Assembly: GCA_032717465.1 (NCBI GenBank)
Contig: CM064713.1
Coordinates: forward strand, 13,457,360 to 13,521,359
DNA from: Coenobita brevimanus
Taxonomy: Eukaryota; Arthropoda; Malacostraca; Decapoda; Coenobitidae
Direction of reading: 5' to 3'
Length of the DNA stretch: 64,000 bases
Part shown: positions 30,992-41,457 of the stretch, one piece after another
How the letters are laid out: every line of letters begins with the position of its first letter
How positions within the stretch are numbered: position 1 is the first letter of the stretch
Notes under the pieces: model-generated
What the model was told of the DNA's origin: nothing
The model's database searches: none
Seen by the model: the letters and a program-made list of their open reading frames with translations, nothing else
Program-made: the position numbers and the translations under genes

Positions 30992-32758
30992 ATGGATAAT
31001 TTACCTAAAAATACTGTAGACGACACATCATCTGTCCCTGGTAATTCTGCGGAAGCATCCTCTTCGATTGCCACGTTAGAGCCTTTCCAGGCCCCAAAGG
31101 ACTATCCTCCTCTGACCCAGCGTTCAACTGGGAATAGGAGGAGGTCACGTCGGGTTGGTTTGGCTCCGGGGTTCAATCCGGAAGAGAGTGAGCCTGAGAC
31201 CTTCAATAAGTATCTAGTACTGAAACCCTCTGCTGGTGGTTCCGTGCTGGATATAGATATTTTTGAACTACACCGAGCCATTGTTTCTGCTTGTGGCCGT
31301 GAACCGGCGATCTCAACCCAGGGGGATGGTAGCCTACTTATTGAGGTGTCCTCTCCAGCAGAAAGCTCCTGTCTTCGGAATTTGACCTCCATAGCTGGCA
31401 ATAGTATGTCCTGTGTACCCCATGGCACCATCAACCAAAGTAAGGGGGTTATTTACTCTCGAGACCTCCTGCGGTACCCTGAGTCACAGTTGTTAGAAGA
31501 ACTACGCTCTTATGGTGTTATAAAGGTTGACCGGGTACAGAAGAAGATCGATGGTGTTCTGACCCCGACTCCGACGCTGTTTCTGACCTTTGACCGCTTG
31601 ACATTGCCTGCTTCCGTGAAACTTGCCTGGCTCTCTCTGCCTGTGAAGCCTTATGTTCCAAACCCAAAGCGGTGTTTTCACTGTCAGAGGTATGGGCATG
31701 TTAGTAAATTTTGCCGACGTGCACTGGCTGGCCTTCCTGGTGTTTGTGTTTCCTGTGGCGATATGAGTCATGCCAGTGATTGTCCAGGACCCCTTAAATG
31801 CTATCACTGTGGGGGTCCTCGTGCTGTATTTTCCAAAAACTGTCCTCGCTACTGCCTTGAAAAGGAAGTTTTGAGCATTCGTGCACGTGAGAAGGTTTCC
31901 TTTCCAGAAGCAAAGAGGAGGGCCCAGACTCTCTTCTTTCGGCCTGGAGTTACTTATGCTTCTGTCCTTTCTGGGGCACCTGTACGTCGTTCTGTGTCCC
32001 AGAAGTTGCCACGACCCTTTACAGTGACCACTTCCCCAACTACTGATTTGACGGATGTTGTTAACCCTGGAATTACTGATAAGTGTGTGACTGATGCTCA
32101 TCCACCCACTGCTCCAACTGTCTCTGCCTCCACCTCAGTGGCTGACGGTTCGCGTACTTCTGTGGTGGTGGCAGATGTACACACTGACGAGACTCATCCC
32201 CCCTTGTCCAGTATGAACGAGGCTCCTTCTGTATCCGGCAAACGTCATCGTAATTCGTCAGAGTCCTCAGAGCCTGAAAGCCGGCCACCTAAGGTTTCTG
32301 TTGTCGAACCTTGTATCAACCTCTCTACTGTTCCCTCTGCCTCAGAGGCTGAGAGGTCTAGCCAAATGGAAGCTGCTGCTGGTGGTTCACCTGTAGTCAG
32401 GTCCCCACCTGGGGATGGTGTTGGACAGACTGCTGATGCGTCCGTTCTGAAAAGTACAATGTCAACCTTGCAGGGTTCTAATCCTGTCAACTCTTTTTCC
32501 ACTTCTGGAGCTTCAAATGGTAGCACTGGCCGTCCCACATTACCCAAGGCGGCCTCCAAGCATCTATCCAAACCGAATGTTATTCCACCTCAAAGGAAGA
32601 GTGTTGTAAAACTTTCCTCTTCCACGTCCTCACGTTCGCCTACGGATGTTCGACATAAAGCGCGGGTTCCTGGTGCTGGACAGTCTCTTACCAAGGGCCT
32701 TCCTAAGCATCATTCCAAACCCGCTCGCATGTCAGGAGGTGTACAGTCACGCACTTAA
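30992..32758 (+). CDS. LINE ORF1, gag-like nucleic-acid-binding protein
   Basis: A 588-codon ORF starting at ATG 30992. The middle holds three cysteine/histidine knuckles at about residues 227-290: CFHCQRYGHVSKFC, CVSCGDMSHASDC and CYHCGGPRAVFSKNC. An RRM-like region may precede them (LRSYGVIKVDRVQKK). The C-terminal third is Ser/Thr/Pro-rich and low complexity. ORF1 proteins coat the element RNA and form the ribonucleoprotein. The stop lies 17 nt before the ORF2 start, so ORF2 is probably made by reinitiation or a similar mechanism. Confidence 0.92.
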   Translation: MDNLPKNTVDDTSSVPGNSAEASSSIATLEPFQAPKDYPPLTQRSTGNRRRSRRVGLAPGFNPEESEPETFNKYLVLKPSAGGSVLDIDIFELHRAIVSACGREPAISTQGDGSLLIEVSSPAESSCLRNLTSIAGNSMSCVPHGTINQSKGVIYSRDLLRYPESQLLEELRSYGVIKVDRVQKKIDGVLTPTPTLFLTFDRLTLPASVKLAWLSLPVKPYVPNPKRCFHCQRYGHVSKFCRRALAGLPGVCVSCGDMSHASDCPGPLKCYHCGGPRAVFSKNCPRYCLEKEVLSIRAREKVSFPEAKRRAQTLFFRPGVTYASVLSGAPVRRSVSQKLPRPFTVTTSPTTDLTDVVNPGITDKCVTDAHPPTAPTVSASTSVADGSRTSVVVADVHTDETHPPLSSMNEAPSVSGKRHRNSSESSEPESRPPKVSVVEPCINLSTVPSASEAERSSQMEAAAGGSPVVRSPPGDGVGQTADASVLKSTMSTLQGSNPVNSFSTSGASNGSTGRPTLPKAASKHLSKPNVIPPQRKSVVKLSSSTSSRSPTDVRHKARVPGAGQSLTKGLPKHHSKPARMSGGVQSRT

Positions 32759-32775
32759 TCATTTTCCCCTCCACT

Positions 32776-35700
32776 ATGGGTTCTATCATCCAGTGGAATT
32801 GTCGGGGTTTACGTGCTAACTATGAGGAACTGTGTCATCTAGTTTCTCAATTTACTCCGCTATGCATGTGTATCCAGGAGACCATGGTTGGTGATACTGC
32901 TCCTGCTGGTCCTTCTGGCTACAATGCTTTTTATTCTGATCCTGTGCTGGGCCAAGGTCGTCATGGAGGTGCTGCTATCTTCCTTCGCCAGGATATTCCA
33001 TGTAGTTATCTGGATATTTCCAGTCCCTTGCAGGCAGTTGCTGTCCAGATGTTTTTACGTCGGCAGTATACAGTTTGCAGTCTTTATCTACCTCCTAGTG
33101 CAACTGTTGAAAGGGCGGATCTGGAACGCCTTATTCATGGCCTTCCTTCTCCCTTTCTGTTGCTAGGCGATATGAATGGTCACCATCCACTATGGGGAAA
33201 CAGTGAGGCCAACCCTCGGGGTGTTATGCTGGCCTCTTTAGTGGAAGATGAGGAGTTAGGCATTTTAAACTCCAATATAATGACTTATTTCCATAGCCAG
33301 ACAGGAACTTTTACTGCCATTGATTTGTCCTTATGTTCAGCTGATGCTCTTTTAGATTTTAACTGGGATGTGTTGGCAGACCTGTATGGCAGCGACCATT
33401 TTCCGTTACTCTTAACTGCTGGTGCAGGTGGACCTCAGCCACGTCTTCCTCGCTGGCTTCTGGATAAGGCTGACTGGCCATATTTCAGGGAATTAAGTTC
33501 CATTTCCCTTTCTGTCAATGAGTTTGGCTGTCTTACGGAGGCTGTGTCATATTTCAATACCGTGCTGCACTCAGCAGCCCTATTATCTATTCCAAAAACA
33601 AAGGGTCAGTTTCCTAAACGTCCAGTTCCTTGGTGGAACTCGGAGTGTAGTTCCGCGGTGAGAGCCAAACGAATCGCCTTCTCACGACTTCGTCGTCACC
33701 GTGGGGATCCTCAGTATTTGGTGGCGTATCAGAGGGCACGAGCTCATATGAGGCGGGTCTTAAAGGAGGCTAGGCGTTCGTCCTGGAAGGGTTATGTTTC
33801 CTCCATCAATTCGAGGACTTCCATCACCCAGGTGTGGAACCGGGTAAAGAAAATTTCAGGTAAATTTACTGTTCCATCCCCTCCTGTTTTATCTGCACCA
33901 GGTGGAACCGTGGCTGATCCATTTGCTGTTGCAGAATTGCTTGCTGACCATTTTGCCAGTGTGTCAAAGAAGGATGCAGATACACCTTTGGCTTGCCGCC
34001 GTCGGCGCCTAGAATCTCGTGGTCTCAGTTTTGCCTCTGTTGGGGGAGAGCCTTACAATGTTCCATTTTCAATTTTTGAACTCCAGTCAGCTCTGTCGCA
34101 GTGCCATGATTCCTCTCCTGGTTTTGATGATATTCCTTATGCCTTTTTACGCCACCTGTCTGATGAGTCCCTGTTGTTTTTGCTTTCACTGTTTAATAAG
34201 ATCTGGTGTTCTGGGGAGTTTCCGGCTTGTTGGGGTGTTGCTGTAGTTATCCCCATCCCCAAACCAGGTAAGGATCACCTACAGGCGACGAATTATCGGC
34301 CTATTTCTTTGACGTCTTGTATATGTAAAGTTTTGGAAAAGATGGTCAATGTTAGGCTTGTGTGGTTTTTAGAGAGAGGTGACTTCTTATCCCCTGCCCA
34401 GTATGGTTTTCGAAAAATGCGATCTACCTCTGATGCATTACTGTCCTTGGAATCATCTGTCTGTGAGGCTTTTTCCACTAACCAACACCAGGTCACGGTC
34501 TTCTTTGATCTGGAAAAGGCATATGACACTGCATGGCGTCATGGTATTTTACTCTCTCTTCATGAGTTTGGTCTTCGTGGGCGCTTACCTGTTTTTATTC
34601 AACAGTTTTTATCTAACCGAATTTTAAGGGTGCGAGTGGGAGGAGTGCTTTCTAATGCCCGAGCACTAGAAGATGGAGTACCACAGGGGAGTATCCTTAG
34701 CGTTACTCTGTTCGCTGTAGCCATTAACAGCGTCATCAGTGTACTTCCTGATGGTGTACGAGGATCACTATATGTTGATGACCTCTCGATTTCCTTCACT
34801 GCGTCTAGAATGTCTCTGATAGAGAGGAAGTTGCAGCTGGCTCTCAATAGAATTTCTGACTGGGCAGAAGCACGCGGTTTCCATTTTTCTGCAGCAAAGA
34901 CAGTGGCTATACATTTTTGTCGTCTTCGAGGAGTCCACCCAGACCCTGACTTGTATCTCTATGGTAGAAGAATATCCTGTGTGGAAGAGACGCGGTTTCT
35001 GGGTCTTCTGTTTGATAGAAGATTAACCTGGGTTCCTCATATTCGTTCTGTTAAGGTGGCTTGTCTTAAAGCTTTGAGTTTTTTGAGGGTTTTAGCTCAT
35101 ACCTCTTGGGGTGCTGACTGTCAGACCCTCCTCCTCTTGCATAGGTCTCTTATTCTTCCTGAAGTTGAATATGGGTGTGAGGTCTACTCCTCTGCAACAG
35201 ATGCCCGCCTCCGGTTGTTAAATTCTGTGCATCATGCTGGTGTTCGTCTGGCAACCGGGGCATTCAAATCATCCCCAATTCCAAGTTTGTTGGTAGATGC
35301 TGGTGTACTCCCCTTGGACTTGCGGCGCCAGTTGCTAATGATGAGGTGTTGGTATCGTCTTCACCGCATTCCAGACTCAATTTCTTGTGCCATTGTCTCA
35401 CAGGATTCCCGATCTTCTGTTTTTGAGACCCGTCCCAATTTCCCAAAGCCGTTTGGTTACAGGGTCCGGTCTGTTATGCTAGCCCTCTCTCTCCCGAGAC
35501 TGGCAATTTGTCCACATCGGATCCCAAGGGTGGGTTCTTGGCTACTCCCTCGCGTGACATTCTGTAGGTCCGTTGTTGGAAAAAAGGGTTCGCTTCCCTC
35601 TCAGGTGTCCCTCTCTTTCTTTTTAGAACATGCCTCCATTCATGAGGGTTCTGTCCCCGTCTATACTGACGGGTCTAAGACTGATACTGGAGTAGGATTT

Positions 35701-36483
35701 GGTGTTGTCTTCCCTTCCTTTAGTAGGGGCGGTAGCCTTCCTGGCGTTACTTCAGTGTATACAGCAGAACTGACTGCAATTTTGTATGCTCTTAAAATCA
35801 TTTTTACTCTCCGCCAATCCGTTTTTGTGATTTATAGTGACTCACGTAGTGCTTTGTCTGCACTGGAGTCTTTTAATGCATCCCATCCATTGGTTTTATC
35901 AATTTTAGAGTGGCTTTTTCTTCTTGGCCGCCGTGGCCGCCGTGTAGACTTCTGTTGGGTTCCTGCACATGTTGGTGTGGTGGGCAATGAGAGGGCAGAC
36001 ACTTTAGCTAAAGCTGCGTCTTCTCAACAGCCCCCAGCTGACTACTCACTACCTGTTTCTGATGTAACACCTTACTTGCGGTATGCAATTCGTACGTGTT
36101 GGCAGAGACACTGGGATGGTGTGTCTCAAAATAAACTAAAAGAAATCTTTCAGAGAGTGGTTGTGCTAAGGGTTCTTCCCTCTATGTCTCGGCGACTGGA
36201 GGTGGCTCTTGCTAGGCTTCGCATTGGGCATTCTCGGCTTACACATGGATTCCTCATGTGTGGTGAAACTCAACCGTACTGTGATGACTGCCTCGTTCCC
36301 CTTACTGTCCGTCACTTGCTGGTCGAGTGTCCAAGTCTGGGGGGCCTGCGTCAGAGGTTCCTTCATAGGCATGGAGGAGCAGATGGTGCCTACTGTTTAT
36401 CCTCGATGCTTGGTGAGGCCTCTAACGATTTTACTGATGTTTTTAGTTTTCTTCAGGAGGCGGGCCTCCTTCCACTTTTATAA
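32776..36483 (+). CDS. LINE ORF2, endonuclease / reverse transcriptase / RNase H
   Basis: A 1235-codon ORF with no stop. The N-terminal AP-type endonuclease shows QWNCRGL (residue ~7), IQET (~35), LLGDMNGHHPLWGN (~130) and SDHFPLLL (~206). RT blocks: IPIPKPGKD, NYRPISLTSCICKVLE, QYGFRKMRSTSDAL, FFDLEKAYDTAW, GVPQGSILSVTLF and catalytic YVDD at residues 666-669. RNase H follows: YTDGSK (~963), YTAELTAI, YSDSRSAL and WVPAHVGVVGNERAD. A C-terminal Cys/His knuckle (CGETQPYCDDC...H...C) is near residue 1170. All catalytic residues for target nicking and target-primed reverse transcription are present. Confidence 0.95.
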   Translation: MGSIIQWNCRGLRANYEELCHLVSQFTPLCMCIQETMVGDTAPAGPSGYNAFYSDPVLGQGRHGGAAIFLRQDIPCSYLDISSPLQAVAVQMFLRRQYTVCSLYLPPSATVERADLERLIHGLPSPFLLLGDMNGHHPLWGNSEANPRGVMLASLVEDEELGILNSNIMTYFHSQTGTFTAIDLSLCSADALLDFNWDVLADLYGSDHFPLLLTAGAGGPQPRLPRWLLDKADWPYFRELSSISLSVNEFGCLTEAVSYFNTVLHSAALLSIPKTKGQFPKRPVPWWNSECSSAVRAKRIAFSRLRRHRGDPQYLVAYQRARAHMRRVLKEARRSSWKGYVSSINSRTSITQVWNRVKKISGKFTVPSPPVLSAPGGTVADPFAVAELLADHFASVSKKDADTPLACRRRRLESRGLSFASVGGEPYNVPFSIFELQSALSQCHDSSPGFDDIPYAFLRHLSDESLLFLLSLFNKIWCSGEFPACWGVAVVIPIPKPGKDHLQATNYRPISLTSCICKVLEKMVNVRLVWFLERGDFLSPAQYGFRKMRSTSDALLSLESSVCEAFSTNQHQVTVFFDLEKAYDTAWRHGILLSLHEFGLRGRLPVFIQQFLSNRILRVRVGGVLSNARALEDGVPQGSILSVTLFAVAINSVISVLPDGVRGSLYVDDLSISFTASRMSLIERKLQLALNRISDWAEARGFHFSAAKTVAIHFCRLRGVHPDPDLYLYGRRISCVEETRFLGLLFDRRLTWVPHIRSVKVACLKALSFLRVLAHTSWGADCQTLLLLHRSLILPEVEYGCEVYSSATDARLRLLNSVHHAGVRLATGAFKSSPIPSLLVDAGVLPLDLRRQLLMMRCWYRLHRIPDSISCAIVSQDSRSSVFETRPNFPKPFGYRVRSVMLALSLPRLAICPHRIPRVGSWLLPRVTFCRSVVGKKGSLPSQVSLSFFLEHASIHEGSVPVYTDGSKTDTGVGFGVVFPSFSRGGSLPGVTSVYTAELTAILYALKIIFTLRQSVFVIYSDSRSALSALESFNASHPLVLSILEWLFLLGRRGRRVDFCWVPAHVGVVGNERADTLAKAASSQQPPADYSLPVSDVTPYLRYAIRTCWQRHWDGVSQNKLKEIFQRVVVLRVLPSMSRRLEVALARLRIGHSRLTHGFLMCGETQPYCDDCLVPLTVRHLLVECPSLGGLRQRFLHRHGGADGAYCLSSMLGEASNDFTDVFSFLQEAGLLPLL

Positions 36484-36639
36484 GTAATTATTTTATAAAT
36501 TATTCTTTTATTAGTTTTAGTGTTTTATTCCTACTAACAGATATTAACTTTATTTTGAATAGACACTTTTTATTTTGCCGTGCCTTCTACTTTGTCATCC
36601 GGCGGCATATGACCCTGGCAGTTGCGCCGCCAGATTGTA

Positions 36640-36663
36640 ATTATTTTCAATCAATCAATCAAT
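36640..36663 (+). repeat. LINE 3' tandem tail
   Basis: TCAATCAATCAATCAAT-type tail at the LINE end. Another CAATCAATCAATG tail after an AATAAA is at about 44560-44581. Confidence 0.85.
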
Positions 36664-36674
36664 CTTCTTCTCTT
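36664..36674. repeat. LINE target-site duplication, right
   Basis: CTTCTTCTCTT, identical to 30399-30409. Confidence 0.8.
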
Positions 36675-39600
36675 TCCCGGGACCGTCTTGCCCCCGGGTT
36701 CTTCTTCTCTTTCCCGGGACCGTCTTGCCCCCGGGTTCCTCTTCTCTTGCCCGGTGCTATCTTGCCCCCGGGTTCTTCTCTTTCACAAGGCCTTCTTGCC
36801 CCCAGTGTTTTCTGTTTCCCGGGCCCGTCTTACCCCAGGTTCTTCTTCTTCCCGGGGTCGTCTTGTCCCCGGGTTCTTCTCTTTCACGAGGCTGATTTTC
36901 CCCCGGGTTCTTCCTTATCCCGGAGCCGTCTTGTCCCCGGGTTCATCTCTTACCTGGGGCCGTCTTATCCCCGGGTTCTTATTCTCCGGGCTGTCTTGTC
37001 CCCGGGTTCTTCTCTTTCCCGGGGCTGTTGTGTCCCCGTGTTCTTCTGTGTCACGGGGTCGTCTTGCCCCGGGTTCTTTTGTTTCCCGGGGTCGTCTTGT
37101 CCGCGGTTCTTCTTCTTCCCGGGTTCTCCTTGCCCCGGGTTCTGTTTCCCGGGTCTGTTTTGTCCTCGGATTCTTCTCTTTCCCGAGGCTGTCGTGTCCC
37201 TGGGTTTTTCTCTTTCCCGGGGTCATCTTGTCTCCGGGTTCTTGTCATTCTCGGGGCTGTCTTGTCCCCGGGTTCTTCTCTTTTACAAGGCCGTCTTGCA
37301 CCCGGTGTCTTCTGTTTTCCGGGGTCGTCTTCCCTCCATGTTCTTCTGTTTCCCGGGGCTGTCTTGCCCCCGGGTTCTTCTCTTTCCCGGGATCGTCTTG
37401 TCCCCGGGTTCTTCTCTTTCCCGGGATCGTCTTGTCCCCGGGTTCTTCTCTTCCCCGGGGCCGTCTTGCCCCCGAGGTCTTCTCTTCCCCGGGGTTGTCT
37501 TGCCCCCGAGGTCTTTCCTCAGAGGTATTCTTGTCCCGGGGTCTTCTTTCCCGGGGTCGTCTTGCTCCCTGGTTCATTATCCCCAAGGGGTCGTCTTTGT
37601 CAGGGGGTCTTCTCCTAGTGGTCGTCTTGCGTCTTCCCCATGGCCTCTTCTTGCCCTCAGCTTCTTCTCTTTCCGGGGGTTGTCTTATCCCTGGGTTCTT
37701 CCCTTTCCCGGGTTCTTCTTTACCCCGGGTTCTTCTGTATCCTGTGGTCGTCTACCCCCAGGTTCTTCTGTTTCTCGGGCTCTACTTGCACCGTGGTTCT
37801 TCTTGCCCCCAGGTTCTTATGTTTCCTAGGGCGTCTTGCCCCCGGGTTCTTCTCTTTCCCTGGGTCGTCTAGACCCCCGGTTCTTCTCTTTCCCGGGGCT
37901 GTCTTGCCCCCGGGTTCTTCTCTTTCCCTGGGTCGTCTAGACCCTCGGTTCATCTCTTTCCCGGGGCTGTCTTGTCCCCGGGTTCTTCTCTTTCTCTGTG
38001 CTGTCTTGCCCCCGGGTTCTTCTCTTTCCCAGGGCCGTCTTGCCCCCAGGTTCTTCTCTTTCCCAGGGCCGTCTTGCCCCTGGGTTCTTCTTCTCTTTCC
38101 CGTGGCTGTCTTGCCCCCGGGTTCTTTTTCACGAGGCCGTCTTTCCCCCTGTGTCTTCTGTTTCCCCGGCCCGTCTTACCCCAGGTTTTTCTGTTTCCCT
38201 GTGTCGTCTTACCCCGGGTTCTTCTGTTTCCCTGTGTCGTCTTGCCCCCGGGTTCTTCTGTTTCCCTGTGTCGTCTTACCCCGGGTTCTTCTGTTTCCCT
38301 GTGTCGTCTTGCCCCCGGGTTCTTCTGTTTCCCTGTGTCGTCTTGCCCCCGGGTTCTTCTGTTTCCCTGTGTCGTCTTGCCCCCGGGTTCTTCTGTTTCC
38401 CTGTGTCGTCTTGCCCCCGGGTTCTTCTGTTTCCCTGTGTCGTCTTGTCCCCGGGTTCTTCTGTTTCCCTGTGTCGTCTTGCCCCCGGGTTCTTCTGTTT
38501 CCCTGTGTCGTCTCGCCCCCGGGTTCTTCTGTTTCCCGGGGTCGTCTTGTCCCCGGGTTCTTCTGTTTCCCGGTGCTGTCTTGCCCCGGGTTCTCTTTCC
38601 CGGGGCCATCTTGCTTCGTGTTCTTCTCTTTCCCGGGTCCGTCTTGCCCCAGGGTTCTTCTCTTTCCCGAGGCTGTCTTGCCCCCAGGTTCTTCTCTTCC
38701 CCGGGGTCGTGTTGCCCCCTGGTTCTTCTTTTTCCCGGGATCGTGCTGCCCCCGGGTTCTTCAGTTTCCGGGGGCTGCGTTGCCCCAGGGTTCTTCTCTT
38801 TCCCGAGGCTGTCTTGCCCCCGGGTTCTTCTCTTCCCCGGGGTCGTGTTGCCCCCTGGTTCTTCTTTTTCCCGGGATCGTCTTGCCCCCGGGTTCTTCAG
38901 TTTCCGGGGGCTGTGTTGTCCCCGGGTTCTTCTCTTCCTGGGGCTTTCTTGTCCCCGGGTTCTTGTTTCCCGGGGTCGTCTTGTCCCCGGGTTCTTCTGT
39001 TTTCCGGGGCCGTTTTGCCCCTGACTCTTCTCTTTCCCTGGGCTGTGTTGCCCCGGGTTCTTCTCTTTCCCTGGGCTGTGTTGACCCGGGTTCTTCTCTT
39101 TCCCGGGGCTGTCTTGCTCCCTGGTTCTTCTCTTTCTCAGTGCTGTCTTGTCCCCGGGTTCTTTTTCTTTCCCGGGGCTGTCTTGCTCCCTGGTTCTTCT
39201 CTTTCCCGGGGCTGTCTTGTCCCCGGGTTCTTCTCTTTCTCAGTGCTGTCTTGTCCCCGGGTTCTTTTTCTCTTTCCCGGGGCTGTCTTGTCCCCGGGTT
39301 CTTCTCTTTCTCGGTGCCGTCTTGTCCCCGGGTTCTTTTTCTCTTTCCCGGGGCTGTCTTGCTCCCGGGTTCTTCTCTTTCCCGGGGCTGTATTGTCCCA
39401 GGGTTCTTCTCTTTCCCGGGACCGTCTTGCCCCCGGGTTCTTCTTCTCTTTCCCGGGACCGTCTTGCCCCCGGGTTCTTCTTCTCTTTCCCGGGACCGTC
39501 TTGCCCCCGGGTTCTTCTTCTCTTTCCCGGGACCGTCTTGCCCCCGGGTTCCTCTTCTCTTGCCCGGTGCTATCTTGCCCCCGGGTTCTTCTCTTTCACA

Positions 39601-41455
39601 AGGCCTTCTGGCCCCCAGTGTTTTCTGTTTCCCGGGCCCGTCTTACCCCAGGTTCTTCTTCTTCCCGGGGTCGTCTTGTCCCCGGGTTCTTATCTTTCAC
39701 GAGGCTGATTTTCCCCTGGGTTCTTCCTTATCCCGGAGCCGTCTTGTCCCCGGGTTCATCTCTTTCCCGGGGCCGTCTTGTCCCCGGGTTCTTGTCATTC
39801 TCCGGGCTGTCTTGTCCCCGGGTTCTTCTCTTTCCCGGGGCTGTTGTGTCCCCGTGTTCTTCTGTGTCACGGGGTCGTCTTGCCCCGGGTTCTTTTGTTT
39901 CCCGGGGTCGTCTTGTCCGCGGTTCTTCTTCTTCCCGGGTTCTCCTTGCCCCCGGGTTCTGTTTCCCGGGTCTGTTTTGTCCTCGGATTCTTCTCTTTCC
40001 CGAGGCTGTCGTGTCCCTGGGTTTTTCTCTTTCCCGGGGTCATCTTGTCTCCGGGTTCTTGTCATTCTCGGGGCTGTCTTGTCCCCGGGTTCTTCTCTTT
40101 TACAAGGCCGTCTTGCACCCGGTGTCTTCTGTTTTCCGGGGTCGTCTTCCCTCCATGTTCTTCTGTTTCCCGGGGCTGTCTTGCCCCCGGGTTCTTCTCT
40201 TTCCCGGGATCGTCTTGTCCCCGGGTTCTTCTCTTTCCCGGGGCCGTCTTGCCCCCGGGTTCTTCTCTTTCCCGGGATCGTCTTGTCCCCGGGTTCTTCT
40301 CTTCCCCGGGGCCGTCTTGCCCCCGAGGTCTTCTCTTCCCCGGGGTTGTCTTGCCCCCGAGGTCTTTCCTCAGAGGTATTCTTGTCCCGGGGTCTTCTTT
40401 CCCGGGGTCGTCTTGCTCCCGGGTTCTTGTCCCTGGTTCATTATCCCCAAGGGGTCGTCTTTGTCAGGGGGTCTTCTCCTAGTGGTCGTCTTGCGTCTTC
40501 CCCATGGCCTCTTCTTGCCCTCAGCTTCTTCTCTTTCCGGGGGTTGTCTTATCCCCGGGTTCTTCCCTTTCCCGGGTTCTTCTGTATCCTGTGGTCGTCT
40601 ACCCCCAGGTTCTTCTGTTTCTCGGGCTCTACTTGCACCGTGGTTCTTCTTGCCCCCAGGTTCTTATGTTTCCTAGGGCGTCTTGCCCCCGGGTTCTTCT
40701 CTTTCCCTGGGTCGTCTAGACCCCCGGTTCTTCTCTTTCCCGGGGCTGTCTTGCCCCTGGGTTCTTCTCTTTCTCTGTGCTGTCTTGCCCCCGGGTTCTT
40801 CTCTTTCCCAGGGCCGTCTTGCCCCCAGGTTCTTATGTTTCCTAGGGCGTCTTGCCCCCGGGTTCTTCTCTTTCCCTGGGTCGTCTAGACCCCCGGTTCT
40901 TCTCTTTCCCGGGGTTGTCTTGTCTCCGGGTTCTTCTCTTTCTCGGTGCTGTCTTGTCCCCCGGTTCTTCTCTTTCCCTGGGTCGGCTTGCCCCTGGGTT
41001 CTTTTCTATCCAAGGGCTGTCTTGCCTAAGGGTCCCAGGGTTCTTCTCTTTCCGAGGGCTGTCTTGCCCCCGGGTTCTTCTCTTTCACGGGCCCGTCTTG
41101 TCCCACGGTTCTTTCCCAGGGCAGTCTTGCCCCCGGGTTCTTTTCTTTCCCGGGGTTGTCTTGCCCCCGGGTTCTTCACTTTCCCGGGGCCGTCTTGTCC
41201 CTGGGTTCTTCTCTTTCCCGGGGCCGTTATTTCCCCGGGTTCTTCTCTTTCCCGGGGTCGTCTTGTCCCCGGGTTCTGTTTTTTTGGGTCGTCTTGCCCC
41301 CGGGTTCTTCTGTTTCCCTGGATCTTCCTTGTCCCGGGTTCTTCTCTTTCCCGGGGCTGTCTTGTCCCCGGGTTCTTCTCTTTCCCGGGGTCATCTTGTC
41401 CCCGGGTTCTTCTTGCCCTTAGGTTCTTATGTGTCCCTGGGTCATCTTGCCCCCG
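36675..41455. repeat. GC-rich 34-bp minisatellite with higher-order structure, right part
   Basis: Continuation of the array beyond the LINE. The landmark TCCCCAAGGGGTCGTC at 37580 and 40444 gives a higher-order period of 2864 bp; removing the LINE and one target duplication gives 2844 bp between the 28471 and 37580 copies. The third higher-order unit is partial and diverges after about 40700. A 164-bp local duplication with GTTTCCTAGGGCGTC lies at 40666 and 40830. The end is marked by loss of CCCGGG periodicity near 41455. The large ORFs here are spurious. Confidence 0.93.
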
Positions 41456-41457
41456 AG

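Larger units (their letters stand above)
30410..36663 (+). mobile_element. Full-length I-group (Nimb/I-like) LINE with two intact ORFs
   Basis: 6.25-kb non-LTR retrotransposon: 5' UTR (30410-30991), ORF1 with CCHC knuckles, ORF2 with endonuclease, RT and RNase H, and a short 3' UTR ending in a CAATCAATCAATC tail. An RNase H domain plus a tandem simple tail places it in the I group; the exact clade is inferred. It is flanked by an 11-bp target duplication in the 34-bp array. Both ORFs are free of stops and catalytic residues are visible, so it is probably young and possibly active. Confidence 0.93.

Noticed and set aside
28531..40888. ORFs of 563, 688, 892 and 1082 codons
   Set aside because: They are stop-free readings of the 34-bp minisatellite in shifting frames, open on both strands, with no domain.
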